A stretch of DNA of 64,000 nucleotides, taken from positions 4,837,001-4,901,000 of the forward strand of contig NZ_CP071139.1 of NCBI RefSeq assembly GCF_017639205.1, given 5' to 3'. Shown in pieces: positions 32,862 through 41,670 of the stretch; the first letter of the stretch is position 1; each line of letters starts with the position of its first letter. The DNA comes from Streptomyces nojiriensis (GTDB taxonomy: Bacteria; Actinomycetota; Actinomycetes; Streptomycetales; Streptomycetaceae). The notes below the pieces were generated by a model, which made no database searches, had not been told where the DNA came from, and saw only the letters and a program-made list of their open reading frames with translations. A program made the translations under genes and the position numbers.

Positions 32862-34244
32862 CTAGGCCGCGGGCGCTGCGGGCGCGGCGGGCTTCGCGGG
32901 TACGGCGGGCAGCTCGGGGATCGGGGGCCCCACGGGCAGCAGCTCGGTGACCACGAAGGCGACCACGGACGCGATGATCACGACCGGGATCATCGCGGTG
33001 CCGCCGAGCATCAGGACCACCATCACCACGCTGCTCACCGGCAGCCGCAGTGCGCTGGCGGCGGTCGCCGCCATGCCCGCGCCCATCGCGGGCACGATGC
33101 CGAGACCGGGCAGCGGACCGAGCAGGACGCCCGCCACGGCGCCGAGGCACAGGGCCGGGAAGACCGGGCCGCCGCGCAGGCTGCCGAGGCAGATGGCGTA
33201 GCCGAGGCCCTTGAAGAGGAGGATGCCGATCAGCGCACCCACGCCCCAGGCGTGCGGGTCGGCGGCCAGCCTGCCGATCAGTTGCTGGCCCGACCCGGTG
33301 ACGTCGGCGGGCGTGAGGCCGGTGATGAGCGCGTAGAGGCTGGCGCAGGCCGCGGCGCCCAGCGCGCACTGGACGGTCCGCAGGAGGGGCCGTTGGAGGA
33401 CGTACGCGGCGATCCCCCGGGCGCCGGTCAGCACCGGGTGCAGGGCGAGGGCCAGGGCCGCCGCGATGAGCACCGCCCAGAACACGTCCGGCACGTCCAG
33501 GTGGGGCACGGGTACGCCCAGTTCGAGTTTCAAGCTCCCGATCGGCAGTCCGGTCCAGCGTCCGAGGCCCGTGAAGACCAGGTCGCCGACCCCGGCGGAC
33601 AGCAGGGACGGCAGCATCACCGCGAACAGCTGCGGCCCGCCCACGCCCGCCACCTCGATCAGCAGCACCGCGGCGATCAGCGGATTCCCGAAGATGGTGG
33701 CGATGGCCGCAGCGGCTCCCGCCGCGCCCACGAGCGCGGTGCCCTGCGGGGTCACCGGGGCCTGTGCGAGGTTGCGGAAGAGCAGGGCCAGCCCGCCGCC
33801 GAGGGCGATCAGCGGGGCCTCCGGACCCAGGACCGCGCCGAGCGGCAGACTCGCGACCGCCGCGATGATGACGCCGGGCAGGGCGCCGGCCGAGGCCCCG
33901 CCGGTGTGCAGGCCGGCCGCGGGGAGGTGACCGCCGTTGCCGCGCATGTGCGGGACGACCAGGCCGACCACGACACCGGCGACGAGCAGCAGGGGCAGCG
34001 GCCACCACCAGGGCGGGGTGTCCCAGCCCAGGGCCTCGGGGAGGTCCGTCCACATCACGTGTTCCATCTTGTGCAGCGCCGCGAGGAACCAGAACGACGC
34101 GAGGGAGACGGGGATGCTGATGAGGGCGCAGAAGAAGAGCAGCTTGAGGTATCCGGGGCTGCGGAGGGTCTGCCTCAGGACGTCGGCCTCCTGCGGCTGC
34201 GTTCCGCCGGGGGGCGGCTGCGATCGGGGGCGCGACTGCGGCAT
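32862..34244 (-). CDS. ClC-family chloride channel/antiporter
   Basis: 460-aa polytopic protein of the voltage-gated chloride channel (ClC) family with about ten helices. The ion-path motif corresponding to GREGP is GPEAPL (LGAVLGPEAPLIALGGGLALL), retaining the gating Glu; FGNPLIAAVLLIEVAG and GSLRGGPVFPALCLGA are the other pore signatures. The N-terminus is Pro/Gln-rich and the C-terminus an Ala/Pro/Lys tail; no CBS domains. Next upstream is a K+ channel gene on the same strand, so the two may balance ion flux. Confidence 0.92.
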   Translation of the reverse strand: MPQSRPRSQPPPGGTQPQEADVLRQTLRSPGYLKLLFFCALISIPVSLASFWFLAALHKMEHVMWTDLPEALGWDTPPWWWPLPLLLVAGVVVGLVVPHMRGNGGHLPAAGLHTGGASAGALPGVIIAAVASLPLGAVLGPEAPLIALGGGLALLFRNLAQAPVTPQGTALVGAAGAAAAIATIFGNPLIAAVLLIEVAGVGGPQLFAVMLPSLLSAGVGDLVFTGLGRWTGLPIGSLKLELGVPVPHLDVPDVFWAVLIAAALALALHPVLTGARGIAAYVLQRPLLRTVQCALGAAACASLYALITGLTPADVTGSGQQLIGRLAADPHAWGVGALIGILLFKGLGYAICLGSLRGGPVFPALCLGAVAGVLLGPLPGLGIVPAMGAGMAATAASALRLPVSSVVMVVLMLGGTAMIPVVIIASVVAFVVTELLPVGPPIPELPAVPAKPAAPAAPAA

Positions 34245-34299
34245 GGCTCACTTCCTTTCCGCTTCCTCGATGGTCCACCTCGGGGGCGCACTTCGCCGC

Positions 34300-34851
34300 T
34301 CAGGGCTCGTCGTCGTCCGGGGCGGAGGTCTGCGAACTGCGCCTGTGCATGCCGATTTTGACCGCGCCGACCAGTGCTTTGGCGATCACTCCGATGAGGA
34401 TCAGGTCGGCGACCATCTGGGAGGTGACCAGTACCCGGCTGCCCTGGTCGGTGGCGACGATGTCGCCGTATCCCACGGTGGCGAACGTGGTGATCGTGAA
34501 GTAGAGGGCGTCCGTGCGGGTCAGCGGTTCCGAGAACGAAGCGGGGTCCTGCGCCGCGAGCAGGTAGTACGTCGCGGAGAACAGCAACAGGAACAGCGGT
34601 ACGCCGGTGGCCATCGCCTCCAGGGCGCGCATCCGGGGGAACTGTGCATGGGAGACGGCACTGATCTGCCAGGCCGTCAGCAGCCCGAAGACCACCAGGC
34701 CGAGTGCGAGCGACAGGATGGTGCTGAGGCCGAACCCGCCCTCCAGGGGCGCCACGTAATACAGCCCCGTCAGGAGGGCGATGGAGAACACCGAGCGCAG
34801 GAGGTGGCCCAGCAGGACGCGTCGGCGCTGTCCGGCTGCGTTGCGTTCCAT
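34300..34851 (-). CDS. Two-transmembrane-type potassium channel
   Basis: 183-aa ion channel. The K+ selectivity filter TVGYGD is in LYFTITTFATVGYGDIVATDQG, with a following pore-lining helix. N-terminal to it are three hydrophobic segments (RSVFSIALLTGLYYVAP, LSLALGLVVFGLLTAWQI, GVPLFLLLFSATYYLLA). No RCK regulatory domain. 55 bp upstream of the ClC gene on the same strand. Confidence 0.93.
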   Translation of the reverse strand: MERNAAGQRRRVLLGHLLRSVFSIALLTGLYYVAPLEGGFGLSTILSLALGLVVFGLLTAWQISAVSHAQFPRMRALEAMATGVPLFLLLFSATYYLLAAQDPASFSEPLTRTDALYFTITTFATVGYGDIVATDQGSRVLVTSQMVADLILIGVIAKALVGAVKIGMHRRSSQTSAPDDDEP

Positions 34852-34963
34852 GCCTTCAGGAGAACGGCCCGGAACCCGGCGCGCGACCGGAGCCGGCCTC
34901 CGCATGCGGACCGCCGGGGTCGCCTGTATGAATGAAGGACCACGTGCATGATCGGAGTCGAGT

Positions 34964-35353
34964 ATGGACGACTACCCGCTTCTCAACTTCTTCTGGACGA
35001 TGCTGTGGTTCTTCGTGTGGGTCATGTGGTTCTTCCTCCTCTTCAAGGTCATCACGGACATCTTCCGTGACCACACCCTTGGCGGCTGGGGGAAGGCGGG
35101 CTGGCTCATCCTCGTGCTGGTGCTGCCGTTCATCGGCATCTTCGTGTACCTGATCGCCCGTGGGCGGAGCATGCACGAACGGGACCGCAAGCAGGCCGAG
35201 GAGCAGCAGGCGGCCTTCCGCGCGTACGTGCAGCAGACGGCCGGGGCCGGGTCGGGCTCGGCGGACGAGCTGCACAAACTCTCCGCGCTCAAGGACAAGG
35301 GCGACATCACCCAGGAGGAGTTCGACCGGGCCAAGGCCAAGATCCTGGCCTGA
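34964..35353 (+). CDS. Membrane protein with PLDc_N-like helices and SHOCT domain
   Basis: 129-aa protein: two membrane helices (FFWTMLWFFVWVMWFFLLFKV and LILVLVLPFIGIFVYLIARG) of the PLDc N-terminal type common in Streptomyces, a charged linker, and a C-terminal SHOCT motif (ELHKLSALKDKGDITQEEFDRAKAKIL). SHOCT motifs are short oligomerisation segments. Function unknown. 63 bp before a MarR gene in the same direction. Confidence 0.85.
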   Translation: MDDYPLLNFFWTMLWFFVWVMWFFLLFKVITDIFRDHTLGGWGKAGWLILVLVLPFIGIFVYLIARGRSMHERDRKQAEEQQAAFRAYVQQTAGAGSGSADELHKLSALKDKGDITQEEFDRAKAKILA

Positions 35354-35416
35354 GCGGCAGCGGTGGTCAGGTTGCCGATAATCCGCGACGGATCGATTCT
35401 CGTTACCCTGGCCGAC

Positions 35417-35902
35417 ATGACAGCCATGGCACCCACGCGCACCGAACCGGACCTGTCCTTCCTCCTGGACCACACCAGTCACGTGCTGCGTACGCAGATG
35501 AGCGCGCGGCTCGGCGAGATCGGACTCACCCCGCGGATGCACTGCGTGCTCGTCCACGCCCTGGAGGGGGAACGCACCCAGGCGCAGCTCGCCGAGATCG
35601 GCGACATGGACAAGACCACGATGGTGGTGACCGTCGACGCGCTGGAGAAGGCCGGTCTCGCCGAGCGCAGGCCCTCCGGCACCGACCGGCGGGCCCGGGT
35701 CATCGCGGTGACCGAGGAGGGGGCGAAGGTCGCGAAGGAGAGCCAGAAGATCGTCGACCAGGTCCACGAGGGCGCGCTCGGCGCCCTGCCCGAGGGTGAG
35801 CGCGAGGCGCTGCTCCGGGCGTTGAACCGGCTGGTCACGGGGCATCTGGAGACTCCTGTCGAGGGCCCGCGGCCGGCCCGGCGGGCGCGTCAGAAGGGAT
35901 AG
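35417..35902 (+). CDS. MarR family transcriptional regulator
   Basis: 161-aa winged-helix dimeric repressor. DNA-binding part: RTQAQLAEIGDMDKTTMVVTVDALEKAGLAERRPSGTDRRARVIAVTEEG, with the MarR wing DRRARVI. It lies 102 bp before an MFS drug-exporter gene and the interval holds a 34-bp inverted repeat, so it very likely represses the exporter and itself responds to an exported compound. Confidence 0.93.
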   Translation: MTAMAPTRTEPDLSFLLDHTSHVLRTQMSARLGEIGLTPRMHCVLVHALEGERTQAQLAEIGDMDKTTMVVTVDALEKAGLAERRPSGTDRRARVIAVTEEGAKVAKESQKIVDQVHEGALGALPEGEREALLRALNRLVTGHLETPVEGPRPARRARQKG

Positions 35903-35931
35903 CCGGGAGCGGTCGCCGAAACGGTGGATCC

Positions 35932-35965
35932 GTAAAAGATAGTCTGCAACAAAACTATCTGTTAC
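35932..35965. promoter_or_regulatory. Probable MarR operator before the MFS gene
   Basis: GTAAAAGATAGT (35932-35943) and ACTATCTGTTAC (35954-35965) form an inverted repeat with 11 of 12 pairs and a 10-base spacer; the inner AGATAGT/ACTATCT arms are perfect. The AT-rich element stands out from the GC-rich surroundings and sits 40 bp before the exporter start. Confidence 0.75.
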
Positions 35966-36004
35966 GGTCCTTCCTGTTGCCTCCAACGAACAGGAGAGAC
36001 CGCC

Positions 36005-37507
36005 GTGCCCGCCACCGCCACCGCCACCTCCCCCGCCCCTTCCGCCTCCCCCTCGCGTTCCCGCCGGCCCGCCCTGGGCGTCCTGGCCGCCGGAATGCTG
36101 ATGACCGTCCTCGACGGCAGCATCGTCACGGTCGCGATGCCGGCCATCCAGGGCGATTTCGGCTTCACCCCGGTCGGGCTGAGCTGGGTCGTCAACGCCT
36201 ACCTCATCGCCTTCGGTTCGCTGCTCCTGCTCGTCGGCCGCCTCGGTGACCTGATCGGCCGCAAGCGGATGTTCCTGGCGGGCACCGCGGTGTTCACCGC
36301 GGCCTCGCTGCCGGCCGGGCTCGCCACCTCGCCCGAGGTCCTGATCGCCGCCCGGTTCCTCCAGGGCGCCGGCAGCGCGGCGGCCTCCGCCGTCAGCCTC
36401 GGCATCCTCGTCACGCTCTTCACGCAGCCGCGCGAACGGGCCGTCGCCATCGGGGTGTTCAGCTTCACCGGCGCGGCCGGTGCCTCGATCGGGCAGGTCC
36501 TCGGCGGTGTCCTCACCGACGCGCTGACCTGGAACTGGATCTTCTTCATCAACCTGCCCATCGGCATCGCGGTGCTCCTCGTCGCCCTCCGGGCCCTGCC
36601 CGGCGACCGCGGCCTGGGCCTGCGGGCGGGCGCGGACGCCCTCGGCGCGCTGCTCGTCACCTCCGGTCTGATGCTCGGGATCTACACGGTCGTCAAGATC
36701 GAGACGTACGGGGCGACTTCGGCCCGCACCATCGGATTCGGCGCCCTCGCGCTCGCCCTGCTCGCCGGCTTCCTCGTCCGCCAGGCCACGGCGCGCACCC
36801 CGCTCATGCCGCTGCGCGTCTTCCGCTCGCGCAGCGTCCTCGGCGCCAACCTGGTGCAGATGCTGATGGTCGCCGCACTGTTCTCCTTCCAGATCCTCGT
36901 CGCGCTCTACATGCAGAACGTGCTCGGATACTCGGCGTCGGAGACCGGTCTCGCGATGCTGCCGGCCGCCGCCGTGATCGGGCTGGTCTCGCTCACCGTC
37001 TCGGCCCGCCTGAACTCCCGCTTCGGCGAGCGCAAGGTCCTGCTGGCCGGTCTGGTCCTGCTGGTCGGCGTACTCGGCCTGCTGACGCGCGTACCCGGTC
37101 AGGCCGAGCGGGCGGACTACCTCACCGACCTGCTCCCCGTGATGCTCCTGGCCGCCGGCTTCGGCCTCGCCCTCCCCGCGCTCACCTCGCTGGGCATGTC
37201 CGGTGCGCAGGAGGCCGACGCGGGCCTGGCCTCCGGGCTCTTCAACACCACCCAGCAGATCGGCATGGCGCTGGGCATCGCGGTCCTCTCCACCGTGGCC
37301 GCCTCCCGCACCGAGTCCCTCACCGCGGCGGGCGCTCCCGTCCCCGAGGCGCTGACCGGTGGCTACCACCTGGCCTTCGCGGTCGGCGCCGGGCTGATCC
37401 TGGTCGCCCTGGCCGTCGCGGCCGCCGTCCTGCGGGGCCCGAAGAGCTCCCCGCGGCCGGTCACGGCCGAGCCGCGGACCCCGCGGACCCCTCTCGCGGC
37501 TCGGTGA
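36005..37507 (+). CDS. MFS multidrug exporter, DHA2 (EmrB/QacA) family
   Basis: 500-aa proton-coupled drug exporter with 14 predicted helices. Motif D1/A are seen in LDGSIVTVAMPAIQGDFGF and GRLGDLIGRKRMFLAG; the antiporter motif C is in GAAGASIGQVLGGVLTD. Starts at GTG 36005 with GGAGAG about 10 bases upstream. Forms a classical repressor-exporter pair with the preceding MarR. Its 3' end overlaps the convergent MarR-like gene by 47 bp. Confidence 0.95.
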   Translation: MPATATATSPAPSASPSRSRRPALGVLAAGMLMTVLDGSIVTVAMPAIQGDFGFTPVGLSWVVNAYLIAFGSLLLLVGRLGDLIGRKRMFLAGTAVFTAASLPAGLATSPEVLIAARFLQGAGSAAASAVSLGILVTLFTQPRERAVAIGVFSFTGAAGASIGQVLGGVLTDALTWNWIFFINLPIGIAVLLVALRALPGDRGLGLRAGADALGALLVTSGLMLGIYTVVKIETYGATSARTIGFGALALALLAGFLVRQATARTPLMPLRVFRSRSVLGANLVQMLMVAALFSFQILVALYMQNVLGYSASETGLAMLPAAAVIGLVSLTVSARLNSRFGERKVLLAGLVLLVGVLGLLTRVPGQAERADYLTDLLPVMLLAAGFGLALPALTSLGMSGAQEADAGLASGLFNTTQQIGMALGIAVLSTVAASRTESLTAAGAPVPEALTGGYHLAFAVGAGLILVALAVAAAVLRGPKSSPRPVTAEPRTPRTPLAAR

Positions 37508-37898
37508 GGTTGCGGGTCATGCGCTCCAGGACGGTGACGGCGGTGACGTACTCCTCGCGGGTGATCCCCTTCGCCGACAGCTCGCGGAAGTCGGCCACGC
37601 GGCGGGCGACCTCGGCGAGGCGGGCGCGGCCGTCATCGGTCAGGGCGAGGTGGTCCGGCCGCGGGCGGGTCACCCAGCCGCCGGCGAGCACCGATGCGAC
37701 CGCCGCGGTCGGTGCCGCGGAGTCGGCGCCCGCGGCCAGGGCGGTCAGGACGGCGGTGTCGGTGGCCCGAGGGTCGTCCTTGACGACGTTGAGGATCTGC
37801 CAGCCGAGCCGGGTGAGGCCGAACTCGGCCAGCGCGGCGTCCATCGACGCGGTGAGGGCCTGGTCCGTGCGGTTGAGCCAGTAGCCGATGGGCTTCAT
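37461..37898 (-). CDS. MarR family regulator
   Basis: 145-aa winged-helix protein (MKPIGYWLNRTDQALTASMDAALAEFGLTRLGWQILNVV), with a shortened recognition region and wing (TRPRPDHLALTDDGRARLAEV). It overlaps the end of the convergent exporter gene and lies 43 bp after the NAD(P)-binding protein gene on the same strand; likely cotranscribed with that gene. Confidence 0.85.
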   Translation of the reverse strand: MKPIGYWLNRTDQALTASMDAALAEFGLTRLGWQILNVVKDDPRATDTAVLTALAAGADSAAPTAAVASVLAGGWVTRPRPDHLALTDDGRARLAEVARRVADFRELSAKGITREEYVTAVTVLERMTRNLTEPREGSAGSAARP

Positions 37899-37941
37899 GT
37901 CCTGCTCCTTCGGAAGGTCGGTCGGCGAGCGGGCGGGCGGG

Positions 37942-38784
37942 TCAGCGGGCGGTGAAGGCGTCCGCGTTCTCGCGGGCCCACTGCCGGTAGGTGCGGGCGG
38001 GTACGCCGAGCAGGGTCTCGGTGGTCTCGCCGAGGGCGGCGGGACCGTGGTCGGCGGCCTCCCACAGGTCGAGCAGCGAGGACACCATCGGGGCGGGCAT
38101 GTGCCGGCCCATCTGCTCTTCCGCCTCGGCGCGGGTGATGTGCTCGACCGGGATGGCGCGGCCGAGGGTCTGCGAGAGGACGGCGAGCTGCTCGCGGAAG
38201 GAGAGAGACTCGGAGCCGGTCAGGGTGAGCGCGCGGCCGGTGAGGGAGTCCCCGGTCAGGGCCAGGGCGGCGATGTCGGCGATGTCCTCGGGGTGGATGG
38301 GCGCGATCTGCGCGTCCGGGTAGGCGAGCTGGACCGGCATCGACCGGCCGACGGGCCAGGCCCACCCCAACGAGTTGCTGGCGAAGGCGTCGGGGCGCAG
38401 GAACGTGCAGGTCAGACCGGAGTCGGCGAGAGCGCGCTCGACCTTCAGGCTGTGGCTCGCGAGCGGGTCGCTCTCGGCGTCCGGGGCGAGCACCGAGGAC
38501 GAGGACAGCAGGACGACGTGCTCGACCCCGGCGGCCTCGGCCGCCTCGATCAGGTCGTGGATGCCGGCGGGCTGCGGATAGAGGAAGACCTGGCGGACGC
38601 CGCGGAGTGCGGCGGCGAAGGTCTCGGGCCGGTCCAGGACGAGCTCGGCGGTCTCGACGCCGGCCGGGACGGTCAGTTCGGCGGGGCGGGCGCTGGCGGC
38701 CCGGACGGGGAGGCCGGCGGAGTGCAGGCGGTCGATGACGGCCCGGCCGACCTTGCCGCGCGCGCCGGTGATGAGGATGGTCAC
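37942..38784 (-). CDS. NmrA-like NAD(P)-binding protein
   Basis: 280-aa atypical short-chain dehydrogenase/NmrA-type protein. Nucleotide-binding motif TGARGKVG at residues 6-13 and the HVVLLSSSSVLAPD strand. It lacks a clear YxxxK catalytic pair, so it may be a redox sensor or a quinone/azo-type reductase. GTG at 38784 is preferred because GGAG lies 5-6 bases upstream; an ATG further up would add a His/Met-rich stretch. Divergent from a MarR gene across an interval rich in palindromes. Confidence 0.88.
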   Translation of the reverse strand: MTILITGARGKVGRAVIDRLHSAGLPVRAASARPAELTVPAGVETAELVLDRPETFAAALRGVRQVFLYPQPAGIHDLIEAAEAAGVEHVVLLSSSSVLAPDAESDPLASHSLKVERALADSGLTCTFLRPDAFASNSLGWAWPVGRSMPVQLAYPDAQIAPIHPEDIADIAALALTGDSLTGRALTLTGSESLSFREQLAVLSQTLGRAIPVEHITRAEAEEQMGRHMPAPMVSSLLDLWEAADHGPAALGETTETLLGVPARTYRQWARENADAFTAR

Positions 38785-38806
38785 GAGAACTCCATTCGTT
38801 CGTGGG

Positions 38807-38866
38807 TGCATATGCATGCTCGCATGCACACGTTTTCACGTCAACACATGTCTGTGTGAGCTCACA
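38807..38866. promoter_or_regulatory. Palindrome-rich divergent control region
   Basis: Between the NmrA-like and MarR genes: TGCATATGCA (38807-38816), GCATGCTCGCATGC overlapping it, and the perfect 12-mer TGTGAGCTCACA (38855-38866). Density of A/T-containing palindromes suggests operator sites for the MarR protein encoded at 38884. Confidence 0.55.
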
Positions 38867-38883
38867 TATGTACGATGAGGGGC

Positions 38884-39354
38884 ATGACGAAGCACGAGCC
38901 GGCGACCGACGAGGAACTGCTGGACGCAGTGGGCCCGGCGATGGGGAAACTGCGGCGCTCCTCGCTCCTGGAGGTTGAGAACCCGATCTCGCCGAAGGAC
39001 CTCAGCCGCACCCTGGTCCTCAACATCGTCCTGGAGGCCGAACAGGGGGACGGCCGCGAGATCACCGTCGGCGCCGTGGCCGAGTACCTGGCCGTCGACC
39101 CCTCGGTGGCCAGCCGCATGGTGTCCGACAGCATCTCCGCCGGCTACCTCGTCCGCGCGGCCTCCCAGCAGGACGGCCGCCGCACGATCCTTCACCTCAG
39201 CCCCGAGGGCCGGGACATGATGGACCGCTTCCGGCGGCACCAGCGCGCGGCCTTCGAGTACGTGACGGCCGACTGGAGCCGGCGCGACCGCCTCGACTTC
39301 GCCCGCCTCATGCTGAGGTACGTCGACGCCCAGAACGCCCTGCGCCACCGCTGA
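38884..39354 (+). CDS. MarR family regulator
   Basis: 156-aa winged-helix regulator: ITVGAVAEYLAVDPSVASRMVSDSISAGYLVRAASQQDGRRTILHLSPEG, with the MarR wing DGRRTI. GAGGGG precedes the ATG. Probably represses the divergent NmrA-like/MarR-like pair. Confidence 0.92.
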   Translation: MTKHEPATDEELLDAVGPAMGKLRRSSLLEVENPISPKDLSRTLVLNIVLEAEQGDGREITVGAVAEYLAVDPSVASRMVSDSISAGYLVRAASQQDGRRTILHLSPEGRDMMDRFRRHQRAAFEYVTADWSRRDRLDFARLMLRYVDAQNALRHR

Positions 39355-39383
39355 CGGCCGCCGGCCGCCCGCGCGCGGCAACA

Positions 39384-39416
39384 CCACAGCCCCGGGCGGA
39401 CGGCCCGGGGCTGTGG
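39384..39416. terminator. Bidirectional terminator
   Basis: Perfect 14-bp inverted repeat (39384-39397, 39403-39416), 5-base loop, between the convergent MarR and copper-oxidase genes. Confidence 0.87.
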
Positions 39417-39438
39417 CGTGGGGCGGAAGGCCGGTGGG

Positions 39439-41262
39439 CTACCGGAAGGAGACCCACTTGGCCGCGCTCGGCACCCCGTTCTCGTCCAGCAGGAAGAGCA
39501 TGTAGTAGCCGGGCGGGACGTCGTTGGCCGAGGGCGGTGCCTGCAGGCGCAGGCTGTTCCCCTGGCGCTTCACGATGCCCAGTTCCAGGTGGCGCTGGCT
39601 GGTGTTGAGCGAGTGCGTCGCCGTGGTCGGGGCCAGCAGGACGGCCTTCTTGACCTGGTCGGGCGTGGAGGTCCCCACGTTGAAGGCGGTGTTGTACCGC
39701 AGCGGGCCGTCGGGGACGCGGTCGAGGGCCGGGCGGCTGCCCTGGTGGAGGTAGGCCGGCTCGAAGATCTCGATGCTGCCGTTCATGTCGTCGTCGATCT
39801 TCGGGTCGTTGGCGAGCTGCTGCAGCTCGTCACCGGTGACCATGACCCGGCCGTCCGGGAGGACGACGGCGTTGGAGTGGTAGCCGCGCGGCAGCCGCTG
39901 CGCCGGTCCCAGCTTCCACTCGCCCAGCGCGTTGCGGGTCTCGATCTGCCGGTACTTCAGGTCGGACTTGGGGTTGTAGTCGCCGTTGCCGTAGTCCCGG
40001 ATGCCGTAGGCGCCGTTGACGGTCAGCAGGCTCGCGTCCGGGAGCAGCAGCGTGTCGTCCTGCGTCCGGCCGAAGGCGCGGGGCTGCTGCTTCTCCCAGT
40101 CGCCGCCGCTCGTGAGCCGGTAGGTGTTGGGGTCGTCCCGGTCGCCGCCGAGGACCAGTACGGAGTCCGGGCCGCGCAGTCCGGCGGGCAGCGGCACGGC
40201 GGAGCCGTAGCCGCGGTGGACGCCGTCGGGGCGCGCGGGCAGGTCCGTACGGGTCTCCGCGACCGGGTCGAAGGCCCACTGCTTGGTGGCGTGCCGGCCC
40301 AGGCCGTACACCTTGCCGTCGCGCAGGGTGAACAGGTGCGGGTAGTCGCTGTCGGCACCGAAGGGCGCGTCCACGCGCAGGGTGTCCGTCGGGACGTCCT
40401 TGGGGATCAGGGTCTTCTCGAAGGGGACGGGATGGCTCTTGGCGGGGAAGCGCTCGATGACGGAGGTGGAGGTGCCCCAGCCCTGGTCGGTGTGGCCGGA
40501 CATGATCAGCAGGCGGCCGTCGGGGGCGGCGGCCACCGACGGGTACCAGCGGCCGACCTCCATGTCCTTGTTCACGGACCAGCTCTCGGTCCACGGGTCG
40601 AAGACCAGCGACAGCTTGGCGCCGGCGCCGCCGCCGTAGCCGAGGTTGCCGCCGAACACGCCGACCATGCCGTTGGGCAGGAAGGCGTGTCCGGCGCAGA
40701 AGAAGGGCGCCGGGCGCTTCTCACCCGTGCCGTCCGGCACGACCAGCTCGGGCGGGGTGACCTTCGTGAAGGCGGCCGCTCCGGTTCCGCGGCGCGGGTC
40801 CCACAGGAAGGCGCGGCCGGCGTTGGCCTTGCCGAGGGTGTTGGTCGGTGCGGGCTCCTCGGTCGGGTCGGTCTCCATGCGCTCGAAGGAGAAGAGCAGC
40901 ACCTTGCCGGTCGGGAGCATGGCGATGTGGGCGGCGAAGTCCGGGGACTGGAAGTACTCGGCGAACTGCCCGAACGCCTTGGGGTGGAAGCGTGCGTTCA
41001 CGTCGGCCTGGGACCGGGTCAGTGAGTTCAGGCTGTCGATCCGGGCGAGCTGGGAGTACCCGCCCAGCTTGAGGAGCTGCTCGCGGACCTTCGTATGCTC
41101 CTGGGCGTGTTCGGCGCCGAGGGCCGCTTTCTCCTCGGGGCGGGCCGATCCGTCGTGCGCGGCTGCCGGTACGGCGGTGACCAGGGCTGCGGTGGCCGCG
41201 AGTACGGAGATCGCGGCCCGGCGGGCGGCTCGGCGGGCGGATCGGCGCTTGATACGTGACAT
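39439..41262 (-). CDS. Secreted galactose-oxidase-like radical copper oxidase
   Basis: 607-aa Sec-exported protein (signal ISVLAATAALVTAVPAAAHD after a twin-Arg-rich start) with Kelch-type propeller and C-terminal DUF1929 Ig-like domain, the galactose oxidase/GlxA family. All active-site residues can be placed: Cys in FFCAGHAFLPNG and Tyr in GRWYPSV (thioether cofactor), Tyr-His in RGYHSNAVVLPDG, and the C-terminal His in TTATHSLNTSQRH. GlxA acts with the CslA glycan synthase at hyphal tips; here no cslA is adjacent, so it may be a second, stand-alone member. GAGGAG precedes the ATG. Confidence 0.9.
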   Translation of the reverse strand: MSRIKRRSARRAARRAAISVLAATAALVTAVPAAAHDGSARPEEKAALGAEHAQEHTKVREQLLKLGGYSQLARIDSLNSLTRSQADVNARFHPKAFGQFAEYFQSPDFAAHIAMLPTGKVLLFSFERMETDPTEEPAPTNTLGKANAGRAFLWDPRRGTGAAAFTKVTPPELVVPDGTGEKRPAPFFCAGHAFLPNGMVGVFGGNLGYGGGAGAKLSLVFDPWTESWSVNKDMEVGRWYPSVAAAPDGRLLIMSGHTDQGWGTSTSVIERFPAKSHPVPFEKTLIPKDVPTDTLRVDAPFGADSDYPHLFTLRDGKVYGLGRHATKQWAFDPVAETRTDLPARPDGVHRGYGSAVPLPAGLRGPDSVLVLGGDRDDPNTYRLTSGGDWEKQQPRAFGRTQDDTLLLPDASLLTVNGAYGIRDYGNGDYNPKSDLKYRQIETRNALGEWKLGPAQRLPRGYHSNAVVLPDGRVMVTGDELQQLANDPKIDDDMNGSIEIFEPAYLHQGSRPALDRVPDGPLRYNTAFNVGTSTPDQVKKAVLLAPTTATHSLNTSQRHLELGIVKRQGNSLRLQAPPSANDVPPGYYMLFLLDENGVPSAAKWVSFR

Positions 41263-41661
41263 GTGACTCCTCACCAGGGGTGCTGGAGCGACGGGTGCCC
41301 GTGCGGGGGCACAGGGCGTCTACGACGCCTGTGCCCACAGACCTATGCCGACGGGTCGGGCGCCGCACACCGGGAAGATCGTCCGCGCTTCGGGCCGCCC
41401 GGGTGAAGGCACCGCTCTGAGCTGCGCCGACGGCGGCCCCGAGACCCGCCCGCCGGTCCCCCGCCCGGCCGCAGCCCGTGGTGATCACGGACACCGGGTC
41501 GGCCCCTGCGAACCGGGTCGCCGCCGCCCCCCGGCGCGGGCCGGGACAGCGGCCCGCAGGAAGGCCGGAGCAGGGCCGGGGCAGGGCCAGGGGCAGGGCC
41601 GGAAGGAGGAGTCCCGATCGGTCAGGATTCGAGAAGCCGCCGTGCTCCGGGCGCAGTTACG
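41263..41661. other. Intergenic region with short GC repeats and a control site
   Basis: About 400 bp without a credible gene. It holds three imperfect copies of GCAGGGCCGGG around 41568-41601 and the element GGTCAGGATTCGAGAAGC at 41620-41637, annotated separately. Short ORFs here look random. Confidence 0.6.
41620..41637 (+). promoter_or_regulatory. Conserved 18-bp element upstream of VOC gene (copy 1)
   Basis: GGTCAGGATTCGAGAAGC lies exactly 34 bp before the VOC ATG at 41671. A copy with one difference occurs at 42511-42528 at the same distance from the next VOC start. Probably the AraC-type regulator's operator or activator site. Confidence 0.7.
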
Positions 41662-41670
41662 GTGACGGAC

